DNA from: Ignavibacteriota bacterium
GTDB lineage: Bacteria; Bacteroidota; Ignavibacteria; Kapaibacteriales; UBA2268
Length of the DNA stretch: 64,000 nt
Reading direction: 5' to 3'
Assembly: GCA_024636855.1 (NCBI GenBank)
Contig: JAGXGG010000075.1
Span: 1-64,000 of the forward strand
A program made the translations under genes and the position numbers. The notes below the pieces were generated by a model. It saw nothing but the letters and a program-made list of their open reading frames with translations. It was not told the origin of the DNA and searched no databases. The stretch's first letter is position 1. Each line of letters starts with the position of its first letter. Below, in pieces: positions 1-9,311 of this stretch.

Positions 1-2277
1 AGTCATTACAGGGTTGTCTTCATTATTCCTGAAATACACAGAGTAAGGATTCTTTCTATTATAAACGTTATATACTGAGAATACCCATTTTCCTGTCCAC
101 CAGTCACCAGGTTCATCTTCAGGATCATACGTCAATGATAAATCCAATCTATGGGTCAAAGGTATTCTGAAGTTATTTCTAGATCCTTGGGCATTATGTG
201 GTATATAGTACCCTTGCCATTCGTATCTATTCGTTGGGAAAGTAGCTGGTGTACCTGATGCTAGTATGAAGTTTGCCGATAAACTCCAGGTGTCAGATAA
301 ATCATAGAATCCTACGATACTCAAATTATGAGTTCTATCGAATCGAGCAGGAAACCAATCACTATTGTTTATTCCATTAACTTGTCTTTCTGTTTTCGCT
401 AGAGTATAGCTAATCCAGCCTGTTAGATCTCCACTATTCTTTTTCACATAGAATTCGGCACCGTATGCTCTACCGTCACCACTTAGGAAGTCAGCCTCCA
501 AATACTCATTTAACAGAAGGTCTGCTCCATTTCTATACTCTATCTGATTTTTTAAATCTTTATAGTAAACCTCTACGGAAGTTTCCCATTCATTATCTTC
601 GAAGTTCTTGAAATATCCTAAAGCTACTTGGTCTGCAATCTCTGGTTTGATATTGTTCGTAGTTGGTGTCCATACATCCAAAGGAGAAGAAGCAGCAGTA
701 TTAGATACTAAGTGAACATATTGAGCCATTCTGTTATAGCTTGCTTTTAATGAACTTTCTTTATCAAGTTGATACTTAACTGAGAATCTAGGTTCGAAAT
801 TAAAATAATCTGCCATATTAGCAAAATCATCAAACTTTTCTTCTCTAATCAGCGGTTTTGAAATCCCTAAAGTTGTATCTCCATAAGTATAAGCAGTCCC
901 TGGACCTAAATATTGATAATAAGATGCACGAAGTCCATATTTGAATGATAAATCATCACTTGCATCTATTTCTTGTCCTATATATGCGGATAATTGTCCT
1001 GCAAACTGTTCATCTAAACTAATCGGTACAGAAATGCCGTCACTTACACCTACGGCATTACCTGGAACGAAGTCATAGTACAATGCCTCGATACCAAAAT
1101 CAATATTATTATTAGGATTAAAGAAATACTCTAAATCATATTTAACAGATTGAGTTACAATATTTGCTTGCCATTTGAAAACATCCTGATCATCATCACC
1201 AAACTGTAATTTATAATCATAATTGCTGTAGTAGTATGTTAGGTTAGAAAATAGCTTATCACTGAATAAGTGATTCCATCTAGTAGTGAATGTTTGGCTA
1301 CCCCAATCAAATCCGAATCCCGCTCCGAATACATCTCTACCGAAATATCCAGATGCGAAAACAGTATTATTCTCATCTACTTTCCAGTTCGTCTTTGCTG
1401 TCAAATCATAGAAATAGAATTTGCTGTCTTCCAATCCATCTGTTAGAAATGGTTTTGCTAGTACATCAATATAAGATCTACGAGCAGCTACAAGGAATGA
1501 TAACTTGTCATCGATTATTGGACCTTCGATAGCCAAACGGCTAAATATAGCTCCAACTCCACCATCGATATTGAATTTTCTATTATTTCCTTCTTTCAGT
1601 CTTACATCTAGTATAGAAGATAGACGCCCACCATACTCGGCTGGAATACCACCTTTTACTAGTTTTACGTCCTTCACTGCATCGGGATTGAATACTGAAA
1701 AGAATCCAAATAGATGAGAAGAGTTATAAACTGGGGCTTCATCTAGAAGTACTAGGTTTTGATCTATGCCACCTCCTCGCACGTTGAATCCAGTCGAACC
1801 TTCACCTACGGAGCCAATACCTGGTAGTAGCTGAATAGATTTCACTACGTCCGTTTCACCTAATAAAGCTGGCATACGTGATAATGTTTGTGCACTAAGT
1901 TCTAGTGTGCTCATCTCTATCGAAGTAACATTGTTATTAGCTTTTTGTGCGGTTACTAGTACTTCATCAGAAAGAATATCCAAAGTAATTAACTCTATGT
2001 TCATCTTTGTATCTTTATTAAGGTCTATAGCTTTTTCTGATTTTTCGAACCCTATGTAAGATGCAGTGGTAGTATATTTACCTTCTGGTAGTGTGAGTGA
2101 ATAAAAACCGTAAGCATTAGTTACTGCTCCTAGTTTTGTACCCTTGATGCTGATAGTAGCTCCTATCAGGGTCTCACCTGATGATTTATCTTTTATATAA
2201 CCGCTTAGAGTATATTCTTCTTGAGAGAATAGACTAATAAATGGTATAAGTAAAGATAATAGTATTATTCGTTTCAT
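1..2277 (-). CDS. TonB-dependent outer-membrane receptor, SusC-like, 3' end outside window
   Basis: Translation from the ATG at 2277 gives 759 open codons that run off the left edge, so the C-terminus is missing. The protein starts with a signal peptide (MKRIILLSLLIPFISLFSQ). A carboxypeptidase-regulatory-like domain follows at about residues 22-100 (GATISIKGTK, then AYGFYSLTLPEGKY). The TonB plug begins near residue 130 with ETDVVKSIQLLPGIGSVGEG and FNVRGGG, and a long barrel with alternating aromatic strands follows. The known role of such proteins is TonB-driven uptake of large or scarce substrates across the outer membrane. The substrate cannot be read from the sequence. It is divergent from the T9SS gene at 2443, with a 165-bp shared promoter region. 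Confidence 0.92.
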   Translation of the reverse strand, partial: MKRIILLSLLIPFISLFSQEEYTLSGYIKDKSSGETLIGATISIKGTKLGAVTNAYGFYSLTLPEGKYTTTASYIGFEKSEKAIDLNKDTKMNIELITLDILSDEVLVTAQKANNNVTSIEMSTLELSAQTLSRMPALLGETDVVKSIQLLPGIGSVGEGSTGFNVRGGGIDQNLVLLDEAPVYNSSHLFGFFSVFNPDAVKDVKLVKGGIPAEYGGRLSSILDVRLKEGNNRKFNIDGGVGAIFSRLAIEGPIIDDKLSFLVAARRSYIDVLAKPFLTDGLEDSKFYFYDLTAKTNWKVDENNTVFASGYFGRDVFGAGFGFDWGSQTFTTRWNHLFSDKLFSNLTYYYSNYDYKLQFGDDDQDVFKWQANIVTQSVKYDLEYFFNPNNNIDFGIEALYYDFVPGNAVGVSDGISVPISLDEQFAGQLSAYIGQEIDASDDLSFKYGLRASYYQYLGPGTAYTYGDTTLGISKPLIREEKFDDFANMADYFNFEPRFSVKYQLDKESSLKASYNRMAQYVHLVSNTAASSPLDVWTPTTNNIKPEIADQVALGYFKNFEDNEWETSVEVYYKDLKNQIEYRNGADLLLNEYLEADFLSGDGRAYGAEFYVKKNSGDLTGWISYTLAKTERQVNGINNSDWFPARFDRTHNLSIVGFYDLSDTWSLSANFILASGTPATFPTNRYEWQGYYIPHNAQGSRNNFRIPLTHRLDLSLTYDPEDEPGDWWTGKWVFSVYNVYNRKNPYSVYFRNNEDNPVMT

Positions 2278-2442
2278 CGATCTCTTTATTTGTTGATTAT
2301 TTTTCTTCCCTTTGACGGTATGCTTTTGATTTTGGTTTACATGACAATCAATTTTAACCATTAAAATTTCTTATATAACGCATATACAACTCCCAATAAT
2401 CTATTTAATTCATTTGGCACAAGTCTTGATAGCACTATTAGT

Positions 2443-3861
2443 ATGAAAAATATAATACTATATATAATTGCTCTAGCATTTATAACGAGTTCTGCTACTT
2501 CGCAAACTCTTCGAATAGAAAGAACCGATGTTGACACTGCTAGATACGGACATGTAACAGCTAATTTCAAATTTGGAATAGATGTTTACATAGATGAAAT
2601 AGATAATGTGAACAGCGCTTCGTTCCAATTACAATGGAACTTTGGTGATTATGTCCACTTTTCTGGATATAAAATCGGAGATTTTGGCGATAATGGTACA
2701 GTTTATATTACCAAACCGAAATTAATTCCTGGCACCGGCGATAAGTTTATGAACGTTGGTATTTTCTCAGGCACTACTGTCGGGGAGAATGATTTTGATA
2801 GCCCTAAAATTCTTCATTTAGAATTCGCTGTATCTAATGATATACCGAATAGAGAGTCACTCATATTTACATTCGTAAATTTTTATGCTACTGCTTTTAT
2901 AGATAGCAGCCAAACAAATGTTGAGGTTTCAAGTGAGCAATTAGAGCTAAATATACATAGCTTTATCAACGTATGGCCTGGGGATAGTAATAATGACGGA
3001 TTAGTAGATACTCGAGATTACAATCAGATTGGTCTTTACTTTGAAGGAAATTCTATTCAAAACGATGGAAGAACTTTCAAAAGAAAGAATTCAACTATTA
3101 TGTGGACTGGTCAAAAAGTATTAGTTTGGGATAATGCCGATGCTACTTTCGCAGATTGCGATGGTGATGGTGTAATAACAGTAGCCGATGGTATGGTTGT
3201 ATTTCACAACGATAGCAAAACTCATAACGAGGGTACTGGACTATCTGGAGAAAATACTACAACTGGTTTAGTTGAGTACATAGATGAATCTAAATATAAG
3301 AAAATACCTATTTTTAGCTCAGTTACTAGTGAATATAGAGCAATAACGGCAAAGGCAGAAATACCTAAAGAACTAAAAATCAAAGCTATAATTGCAGGTG
3401 ATTTATTCGAAGGAACAGACGCTCATATTATCAAGAATATCAATAATAATAACTTAGAATTTACAATTGGTAGTTTTGATAGAAACTTTGAGATTAATAA
3501 ATCTGGTATTATTGCTTATTTACTAGTAGAAGATGAAGTGGAATTAACTAAGCCAATACTAATAGAAGAAGCAACAATACTGAACAATGAAAACAGGTTA
3601 ATGCCAGTTGGTATTACCACTGGTGTTGATGATGCAGATATTGATAACATTGGTGTATCCATAAGCAATAGTGAGATACAAATCACTTTACCTCAGCTAG
3701 CTAATGAAGTAAAGCTTTACAATATAAACGGAAGATTAGTAAAGCAATCTAATATGAAATCGAACTTATATACTTTCCAAAATGATTTGGAATCTGGAAC
3801 ATATCTATTATTAATCGAAAATGATAAAGTATCTATAAAGACAATACAAATCCTAAAGTGA
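2443..3861 (+). CDS. Secreted protein with dockerin-like repeats and T9SS sorting domain
   Basis: This 472-residue protein has a signal peptide ending near residue 20 (SSATSQ). Residues 25-165 form a beta-rich region resembling a cohesin-like fold, which is an inference from its position before dockerin-like repeats. Two calcium-binding dockerin-like segments lie at 180-197 (GDSNNDGLVDTRDYNQIG) and 238-250 (DCDGDGVITVADG). The C-terminal ~75 residues (KLYNINGRLVKQSN, SGTYLLLIENDKV, terminal IQILK) form a type A T9SS sorting domain. It is therefore predicted to be exported through the T9SS and cell-attached or released. The binding partner or substrate is unknown. A terminator follows at 3919. 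Confidence 0.85.
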   Translation: MKNIILYIIALAFITSSATSQTLRIERTDVDTARYGHVTANFKFGIDVYIDEIDNVNSASFQLQWNFGDYVHFSGYKIGDFGDNGTVYITKPKLIPGTGDKFMNVGIFSGTTVGENDFDSPKILHLEFAVSNDIPNRESLIFTFVNFYATAFIDSSQTNVEVSSEQLELNIHSFINVWPGDSNNDGLVDTRDYNQIGLYFEGNSIQNDGRTFKRKNSTIMWTGQKVLVWDNADATFADCDGDGVITVADGMVVFHNDSKTHNEGTGLSGENTTTGLVEYIDESKYKKIPIFSSVTSEYRAITAKAEIPKELKIKAIIAGDLFEGTDAHIIKNINNNNLEFTIGSFDRNFEINKSGIIAYLLVEDEVELTKPILIEEATILNNENRLMPVGITTGVDDADIDNIGVSISNSEIQITLPQLANEVKLYNINGRLVKQSNMKSNLYTFQNDLESGTYLLLIENDKVSIKTIQILK

Positions 3862-3918
3862 TTAATATTGTACAATAAGCTGTTTACTAATGCAGCACAA
3901 AAAGTAATAATACCGTAG

Positions 3919-3946
3919 GAAGCCCTGTTTATCGGGGCTTTTTTTA
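3919..3946 (+). terminator. Intrinsic terminator after the dockerin-like gene
   Basis: A GC-rich stem (AAGCCC / GGGGCTT) with an eight-base loop is followed by seven Ts. It lies about 60 bp after the stop at 3861 and before the flagellar operon. Confidence 0.8.
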
Positions 3947-3995
3947 TTTGGCACATCAATTGTACCATTTATGACAAAGGAAGCTAATATTCAGG

Positions 3996-4781
3996 ATGAA
4001 CTATTTTTTTCGATATATAATTGCCATTGCGGTATTCTTCATGCTCTCAACCACTATGGTAGAGAAAGCATCTGCTCAACAAAATCAGCCCCAAGGTATT
4101 TCACTGCCAAAACTTTCCGTCAGCGTTGACGGTTCCAATGATAAAAATGACTTAGTTTTAACATTACAAATTCTAGGTGTTGTCACTGTATTGGCATTGG
4201 CTCCATCTATACTAATAATGATGACTTGCTTTACACGTATTATAGTGGTGTTCAGCTTTCTGAAGCAGGCTTTGGGTACTCACTCGCAACCACCAAATCA
4301 GCTATTAACAGGATTGGCACTATTCCTCACGTTCTTCGTCATGCAGCCCGTCTTGGACGAGGCAAATGAAAAGGGGATACAACCCTATATGAATGACCAA
4401 ATAACTCAGGATGAGGCATTGGACGCAGTTATATTACCTTTCCGTAATTTCATGTTGAAGCATACTAGAGAAGCTGACTTAGGACTATTTATCAAACTTA
4501 GTGGCAAAGACAAACCAAATGATATTTCTGAAGTTTCGACTTGGAGTGTAATTCCAGCATTTGCTATTAGCGAACTGAAGACAGCATTCCAGATTGGATT
4601 TCTATTATTCATTCCGTTTCTAGTTCTCGATATGATAATAGCCAGTATATTGATGTCGCTCGGTATGTTCCTATTGCCACCGCAATTAATATCGCTGCCT
4701 ATTAAAATACTACTATTTATATTAGTCGATGGTTGGTATTTGGTTATAGATTCTCTTATGAAAAGTATAATGCAACAATAG
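3996..4781 (+). CDS. fliP: Flagellar export apparatus protein FliP
   Basis: FliP forms, with FliQ and FliR, the membrane core of the flagellar type III export gate. The 261-residue protein has a cleavable-type N-terminal signal (ends VEKASAQ), as is usual for FliP. It then shows the family landmarks LAPSILIMMTCFTRIIVVFSFL (quoted in part: LAPSILIMMTCFTRI), GTHSQPPNQLLTGLALFLT and the C-terminal FLLPPQLISLPIKILLF. It is the first of four tightly packed flagellar genes; fliQ starts nine bases after the fliP stop. The full length and conserved motifs leave little doubt. Confidence 0.97.
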   Translation: MNYFFRYIIAIAVFFMLSTTMVEKASAQQNQPQGISLPKLSVSVDGSNDKNDLVLTLQILGVVTVLALAPSILIMMTCFTRIIVVFSFLKQALGTHSQPPNQLLTGLALFLTFFVMQPVLDEANEKGIQPYMNDQITQDEALDAVILPFRNFMLKHTREADLGLFIKLSGKDKPNDISEVSTWSVIPAFAISELKTAFQIGFLLFIPFLVLDMIIASILMSLGMFLLPPQLISLPIKILLFILVDGWYLVIDSLMKSIMQQ

Positions 4782-4789
4782 GTGATATA

Positions 4790-5059
4790 ATGACTGATCA
4801 AATGGTGACAGAAATAGCAGGAAAGGCATTTTACTATATTATGATAGTGAGTGGACCTATTCTTTTGGTTTCATTAGTTGTTGGTTTGATTATTTCAATT
4901 TTCCAAGCGGCTACATCTATATCTGAGCAAACTCTAACCTTCGTACCAAAAGTAATTGCAGTATTTTTAGTTACTATTCTAATATTTCCATTTATGATTT
5001 CTAGTATGAAGACATTTACAATTGAGATGTTTTCGATGATAGAAAAAATGGGTCCATAG
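4790..5059 (+). CDS. fliQ: Flagellar export apparatus protein FliQ
   Basis: An 89-residue two-helix membrane protein of the flagellar export gate. I chose the ATG at 4790, preceded by AGGTGA at 4780, because it gives the normal FliQ length. The open frame extends upstream to 4733, but that part overlaps fliP and is not FliQ-like. Family features are IMIVSGPILLVSLVVGLIIS, FQAATSISEQTLTFVPKV and a second hydrophobic segment (VIAVFLVTILIFPFM). It sits between fliP and fliR in the canonical order. Confidence 0.96.
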   Translation: MTDQMVTEIAGKAFYYIMIVSGPILLVSLVVGLIISIFQAATSISEQTLTFVPKVIAVFLVTILIFPFMISSMKTFTIEMFSMIEKMGP

Positions 5060-5068
5060 GGTGACTCT

Positions 5069-5869
5069 ATGTTAGATTCACTCACCTTATTATATCTAGA
5101 AGGTAAATTTGTTATTGGTCTGCTTATACTTGTACGTGTAAGTGGCCTTTTTGCAACTGGTCCATTCTTCAAGAATTCTGCTATAGTACCACAGATGAAG
5201 ATATTTCTGATACTAATGCTATCAGTTATTATTACCTCTGCCTTTTGGCAAGAGCAACCCGAAATCGGACTTAATGTATTTAATCTAGTTATGCTAGTGA
5301 TTAAGGAATTTATGGTAGGTGCACTATTAGGATTTGTAGCCAATATACCATTTACAGCAGCAAGGTTTGCTGGTGGTCTAGTCGATATGGAAATGGGATA
5401 TCAGACTGGAGCACTTTTTGACAGGGAAGCCTCGACACCAACACTTGTTGGCGAGTTCAATGAGCTGATACTACTGATGCTGTTTTTGATTATGAATGGG
5501 CATCATTTTCTAATAGAAGGTATATATTATAGCTTCAAAGTGCTACCTCTTGATACCATGGTTTTCACCCAAACAACGTTCGATTTACTTGTCACAACTG
5601 CAGTTTCTATATTTATACTAGCTGTTAAGCTCGCATCACCTTTACTAATTGCTCTCTTTCTAACTAATCTTGGTTTAGCTCTATTAGCAAGAGTAGCACC
5701 TCAGACAAACGTATTCGTACTTAGTTTCCAGATGAAAGTAATGATAGGTCTTATCATGCTAACAGTTTCATTGCCAGCATTTGTTATGATAAGTAAAAAT
5801 GCTCTAACTGTCGTACAAGGTGACTTCCTAGATGCGCTTATCTCACTGAATCCAATGAGGGTACCTTAG
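5069..5869 (+). CDS. fliR: Flagellar export apparatus protein FliR
   Basis: This 266-residue polytopic membrane protein is the third component of the export gate core. It has several hydrophobic segments and the FliR signature GALLGFVANIPFTAARFAGG followed by DMEMGYQTG, plus LALLARVAPQTNVFVLSFQ near the C-terminus. A GGGTGA sequence lies just upstream of the ATG. Its stop codon TAG overlaps the GTG start of flhB by one base, which implies translational coupling. Confidence 0.96.
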   Translation: MLDSLTLLYLEGKFVIGLLILVRVSGLFATGPFFKNSAIVPQMKIFLILMLSVIITSAFWQEQPEIGLNVFNLVMLVIKEFMVGALLGFVANIPFTAARFAGGLVDMEMGYQTGALFDREASTPTLVGEFNELILLMLFLIMNGHHFLIEGIYYSFKVLPLDTMVFTQTTFDLLVTTAVSIFILAVKLASPLLIALFLTNLGLALLARVAPQTNVFVLSFQMKVMIGLIMLTVSLPAFVMISKNALTVVQGDFLDALISLNPMRVP

Positions 5870-6951
5870 TGGCTGAGAATAAGGAAGGCCAGGAAAAAAC
5901 CGAGTCCGCAACCCCCAAGCGGCTTAGTGAGGCAAAAGAAAAGGGGCAGGTATCTAAGAGTACTGATATTACCACTTCAGTTATGGTACTCATAGGTGGT
6001 ATGTCCCTCTTTGTATTTGGTGCTACTATCTATACCCGAATGATCAAGTTTTTCGATTATTCTTTCCGAAATTCTTGGAGTATAAAGCTGACCGAAGCAA
6101 ATATACTTAAGATGTACCCAGACCTAATTACATTTATTGCTTCTCTTATATTGCCATTACTACTCCTGTTTACATTTCTAATACTAGCTGCCGAGATTAG
6201 CCAAGTCGGACTAACTGTAGCTACAAAAAAATGGACTGATCCAGAGACTTATAAGAAAATATTCAAAATCGGTTCGGGTCTGAAGCGTATATTTTTTAGT
6301 TCACAATCATTTTTTGAACTACTAAAAAGTGTGGCCAAAGTAGTATTACTAGGTGCTGTAATCATGTGGATAGTATATGATGATTTGGAAGCAATAGTGA
6401 CAATTCCATTGCAGAACTATACTGCTCTAATCGAGTTAATGGCGGATCTGAGTTTCAAAATAGTACTTGGAGTTGGTCTTGCTTATATAGTAATAGCCAT
6501 CAGCGATTTGATGTTTCAGAAATGGAAACACAAAGAAGATATGAAAATGACAAAGCAAGAAGTAAAAGATGAAACGAAACAATCAGAGGGTGACCCTCAT
6601 GTGAAAGGTAAGTTAAAAGGATTAATACGCTCTAGATTCAGAAAAATGATGATACAAAATGTAGCAGAAGCGGACGTAGTAATCACAAACCCGACTCACT
6701 TTGCCGTTGCACTAAAATATGATAATAATAATATGGGTGCACCAAGAGTAGTAGCCAAAGGTGCCGATTTCCTAGCAGCTAGAATAAGAGAAGTGGCTAA
6801 GGAAAATGGAGTACAAATAGTAGAAGACCCACCACTAGCACGAACACTTTTCTTCAATGTCGAAATTGACATGGAAGTCCCAGAGAACCTATACAAAGCC
6901 GTAGCCCAAGTACTAGCTTATGTATTCTCACTGAAAGGTAAGAGAGGGTAG
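5869..6951 (+). CDS. flhB: Flagellar export switch protein FlhB
   Basis: FlhB controls the substrate-specificity switch of flagellar export. The 360-residue protein starts at a GTG overlapping the fliR stop. It begins with the typical charged stretch (EKTESATPKRLSEAKEKGQV), then four membrane helices between residues 33 and 215, then the cytoplasmic domain with the autocleavage motif NPTH at 274-277 and the family block HFAVALKYD. The C-terminus is complete (ALAYVFSLKGKRG-like ending). The next flagellar gene (usually flhA) does not follow. Instead there is repeat-rich spacer. Confidence 0.96.
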   Translation: MAENKEGQEKTESATPKRLSEAKEKGQVSKSTDITTSVMVLIGGMSLFVFGATIYTRMIKFFDYSFRNSWSIKLTEANILKMYPDLITFIASLILPLLLLFTFLILAAEISQVGLTVATKKWTDPETYKKIFKIGSGLKRIFFSSQSFFELLKSVAKVVLLGAVIMWIVYDDLEAIVTIPLQNYTALIELMADLSFKIVLGVGLAYIVIAISDLMFQKWKHKEDMKMTKQEVKDETKQSEGDPHVKGKLKGLIRSRFRKMMIQNVAEADVVITNPTHFAVALKYDNNNMGAPRVVAKGADFLAARIREVAKENGVQIVEDPPLARTLFFNVEIDMEVPENLYKAVAQVLAYVFSLKGKRG

Positions 6952-6975
6952 GGCTTACCGCTTAAGAGAAGCCCA

Positions 6976-7014
6976 GTCATTCTGATAACGCTGGAAGCGT
7001 TAGAAGAATCCAGG
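6976..7014 (+). repeat. Interspersed palindromic repeat, family A, copy 1
   Basis: Palindromic core CTGATAACGC ... GCGTTAGAAG, with flanks GTCATT and TCCAGG. The same 39-bp unit recurs at 9094 (reversed), 11994 (reversed) and 31566, always close to gene ends. This copy lies just after flhB and is slightly degenerate (CTGGAAG instead of CCGAAGG in the centre). Confidence 0.75.
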
Positions 7015-7024
7015 AAATATACAG

Positions 7025-7048
7025 TATTGCCGTTGGCTTCAGCCAAAG
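7025..7048 (+). repeat. Interspersed palindromic repeat, family B, copy 1
   Basis: The sequence TTGCCGTTGGCTTCAGCCAA is a short palindrome. Related units (CCGTTGACTTTAGTCAACGG and CCGTTGGCTAAAGCCAACGG) occur at 27446 and 49186. All lie in intergenic DNA. Confidence 0.65.
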
Positions 7049-7112
7049 GTTAATGAATAGACTAAAACTTCAAGTCTCAAAGTATGCCGATTCGAAGTAG
7101 TAAATAGTGAAA

Positions 7113-7640
7113 TTCCCCTTTTTTCAAAAAGGGGTGGCAGACACACGCAGAGTGGCTGACGGGGTATTCAAATATCCACAAAGTTTGTGATTATCTGATT
7201 CTTTAAATTTAGGATTATATTATCCAAATTAATTTTCACATCCAAGTCAGAATATCTTATAACAACTAATCCAAGACTTTTTAAGTAGTTGTCTCTTATC
7301 TCGTCTTCTTCAATTATTTCGTTGTGGCTAACCCCATCGATCTCAATTACAATCCCGAGTTTTTTTATGTAAAAATCAACTATGTAATTACCAATTATTT
7401 TCTGCCTATCAAAGTCAAGATTTAAGATTTTTTTGTGCTTTACTTCGTTCCAAAACAGAACTTCCGAAAGTATTCCTTGTTTCCGAAGATCTCTCGCTCT
7501 TTGTTTTAGTTGTGGGTTTGATGGTAGATTTAATATTCTTTGTTTGAATTTATATTTACTCATATAGCATTAGTTTTAATAATTTAACACCCCGTCAGCT
7601 AAAGCTGCCACCCCTCTTTCGCGTTGCTTAAAGAGGGGAA
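7113..7640. mobile_element. Candidate DUF559 mobile unit: nuclease gene between ~55-bp inverted repeats
   Basis: The left repeat (7113-7168) reads TTCCCC, then AGGGGTGGCAG, then GGCTGACGGGGTATT. The reverse complement of the right repeat (7586-7640) reads TTCCCC, then AGAGGGGTGGCAG, then AGCTGACGGGGTGTT. They are inverted copies with diverged centres. They enclose only the gene at 7168-7563, whose stop codon touches the left repeat. The arrangement suggests a unit that spreads as a block, but there is no recognisable transposase or target duplication. Confidence 0.6.
7168..7563 (-). CDS. DUF559 (Vsr-like endonuclease fold) protein
   Basis: A 131-residue protein with the DUF559 pattern: RARDLRKQGILSEVLFWNEV, then DRQKIIGNYIVDFYIKKLG, then VIEIDGVSHNE and VVIRYSDLDV. 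The D..VDFY...IVIEIDG residues match the restriction-endonuclease-like (very-short-patch repair) fold. The predicted activity is nuclease, but the biological substrate of this family is not established. It is a lone gene with inverted repeats on both sides and no methylase partner. Confidence 0.85.
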   Translation of the reverse strand: MSKYKFKQRILNLPSNPQLKQRARDLRKQGILSEVLFWNEVKHKKILNLDFDRQKIIGNYIVDFYIKKLGIVIEIDGVSHNEIIEEDEIRDNYLKSLGLVVIRYSDLDVKINLDNIILNLKNQIITNFVDI

Positions 7641-7693
7641 TCCGTTGTTTATCATATTTTCTATCTTCCCATTAGCTGTTTCATCTATTTATC

Positions 7694-8938
7694 CTACTCC
7701 ACCACAAACTTTTTAGAATATTTAACACCTTTCGTATCTGTTAATTGTAAGAAATAGATTCCAATTTGAAGTTTGCTTACATCTATACTATTTCTCATAG
7801 CGTTAGCTATTTTATCATTGATTACTTCTTTTCCAGATAAATCAACAATACTCTGCTGAATAATAGATGTGATATTATTAGTTTCGTAAGATAGAAGTGA
7901 ACTCGCTGGGTTAGGATATATTGATATTCCATTTATATTTGGTTCAACTTCTACATCTGTTATTAAATCACTAAGTTTGAATACGCCACTACTAGATGTG
8001 ATAAACCAGAAGTTATTGCTTTTATCCAACTTAAAATCAGTAAACCCTGTACCAGTATTTGGTTCAAATAAACTTTCTGGTGCTGTGTAGCTTTTCCATA
8101 TATCAGTCTCAGGATTGAAATTATGGAGATTCCTTCTTTCGGCAATCCATAAGGTGTTATATCTATCAACAATTATAGTATGTGGGATATTAAAGCCAGC
8201 GCTTATTGGGGTTTCTGTAGTGTCTCTAACAATCCATTCTTTTAACATAGTATTTAAATACATTAACGAGTTTTGATTATTTACAACCCAAATATTGTTA
8301 TTGCTGTCTACCGCAAGCCCATTATAATAGAATGGGTTAACTTTAGAATAGCTTCTGAATAAACCATCTGAATAAATAAATACTCCTTTTCTACTTGATA
8401 GAAAACAAATATTATTATTTTTATCTATTTCTATTTCAGATACCTCGGTATAATCATTACTCTGAATGTGTTTATATTGAATCCAATCATTATTTTGATG
8501 AGTCCAAATATAATCCCCTGTTGCAAACCATGGAGTATTGTTTTTATCAAAAATTATATCCCTAATTGTATAAGCATCAAATTTAGAATTTTTTTCATTA
8601 TACTCTATCCAATCTTGTCCATCAAAAATTGCTAAACCACGACTAGGACCATCGCTACCATACCCTATCCAAATATTATCTTCATTGTCAACTTCAACTG
8701 AATATAATTGATTTTCAGGTAAATCAGAATTCAAAGTATCATAAACTGTCCAATTAGTTCCATCATATTTCAGCAAACCACTTAATGAGGCAAACCAAAT
8801 ATTTTGCTCGGAATCAATATCCAAATCATAAAGTTGTTCGGTATAAAGATTCAAATCTTTTAAATTATAATTAGTCCAAGTCTGCGAGCTAAGTATCGAT
8901 GATAGGAATAGAAATATAAAAAATAGTAGTGTTTTCAT
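7694..8938 (-). CDS. Secreted two-component-regulator-type beta-propeller protein with T9SS domain
   Basis: The 414-residue protein has a signal peptide (MKTLLFFIFLFLSSILSSQ). Repeated propeller blades of the form NIWFASLSGLLKYDGTNWTV, NIWIGYGS and TPWFATGDYIW run from about residues 40 to 320. A C-terminal T9SS sorting domain follows (GISIYPNPASS, then DLSGKEVIN and QIGIYFLQL). The propeller matches the extracellular sensor repeats of hybrid two-component regulators, but no kinase is fused here. It is probably a cell-surface or released binding protein. It is paralogous in architecture to 54570-55814. Confidence 0.83.
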   Translation of the reverse strand: MKTLLFFIFLFLSSILSSQTWTNYNLKDLNLYTEQLYDLDIDSEQNIWFASLSGLLKYDGTNWTVYDTLNSDLPENQLYSVEVDNEDNIWIGYGSDGPSRGLAIFDGQDWIEYNEKNSKFDAYTIRDIIFDKNNTPWFATGDYIWTHQNNDWIQYKHIQSNDYTEVSEIEIDKNNNICFLSSRKGVFIYSDGLFRSYSKVNPFYYNGLAVDSNNNIWVVNNQNSLMYLNTMLKEWIVRDTTETPISAGFNIPHTIIVDRYNTLWIAERRNLHNFNPETDIWKSYTAPESLFEPNTGTGFTDFKLDKSNNFWFITSSSGVFKLSDLITDVEVEPNINGISIYPNPASSLLSYETNNITSIIQQSIVDLSGKEVINDKIANAMRNSIDVSKLQIGIYFLQLTDTKGVKYSKKFVVE

Positions 8939-9093
8939 CTTAATAAATTAAGTAGTTGTAAATATCTATTTACAAGATACATATTTATTATCAATTTTGG
9001 AATCTTAATTTTACCACCAAAAAAAAATGGCTGCCCAAAAGCATTTGGACTATTACAACAGAAATTTTTTATATTGAACTGCTCACCAGTTTT

Positions 9094-9132
9094 CCTGGAC
9101 TCTTCTAACGCCTTCGGCGTTATCAGAGTGAC
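9094..9132 (-). repeat. Interspersed palindromic repeat, family A, copy 2
   Basis: Reverse-orientation copy of the unit at 6976, with central CTAACGCCTTCGGCGTTATC. It sits in 9,000-9,300, between the propeller gene and the bestrophin gene. A short reading frame across it (8935-9207) is explained by the repeat and is not counted as a gene. Confidence 0.75.
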
Positions 9133-9311
9133 GTGATATGAGTAATCCGCGAAGTCCTTTAATCCGATTAATCTGTGATTCTGACAAAAAGAGTTTAGAT
9201 CCATCACTAGGTTCAGGAAAGAAGTGGCTTTCCTTGCTTATTCATATAAATAGAATCATCAGAATAATCTTAATCATCTTGTACTGAATACATTTGATTA
9301 CAATAATACCC

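Noticed and set aside
8935-9207. 90-residue open frame upstream of the propeller gene
   Set aside because: It runs through the family A repeat and has no signal, ribosome-binding site or domain. Similar frames arise from the same repeat elsewhere.
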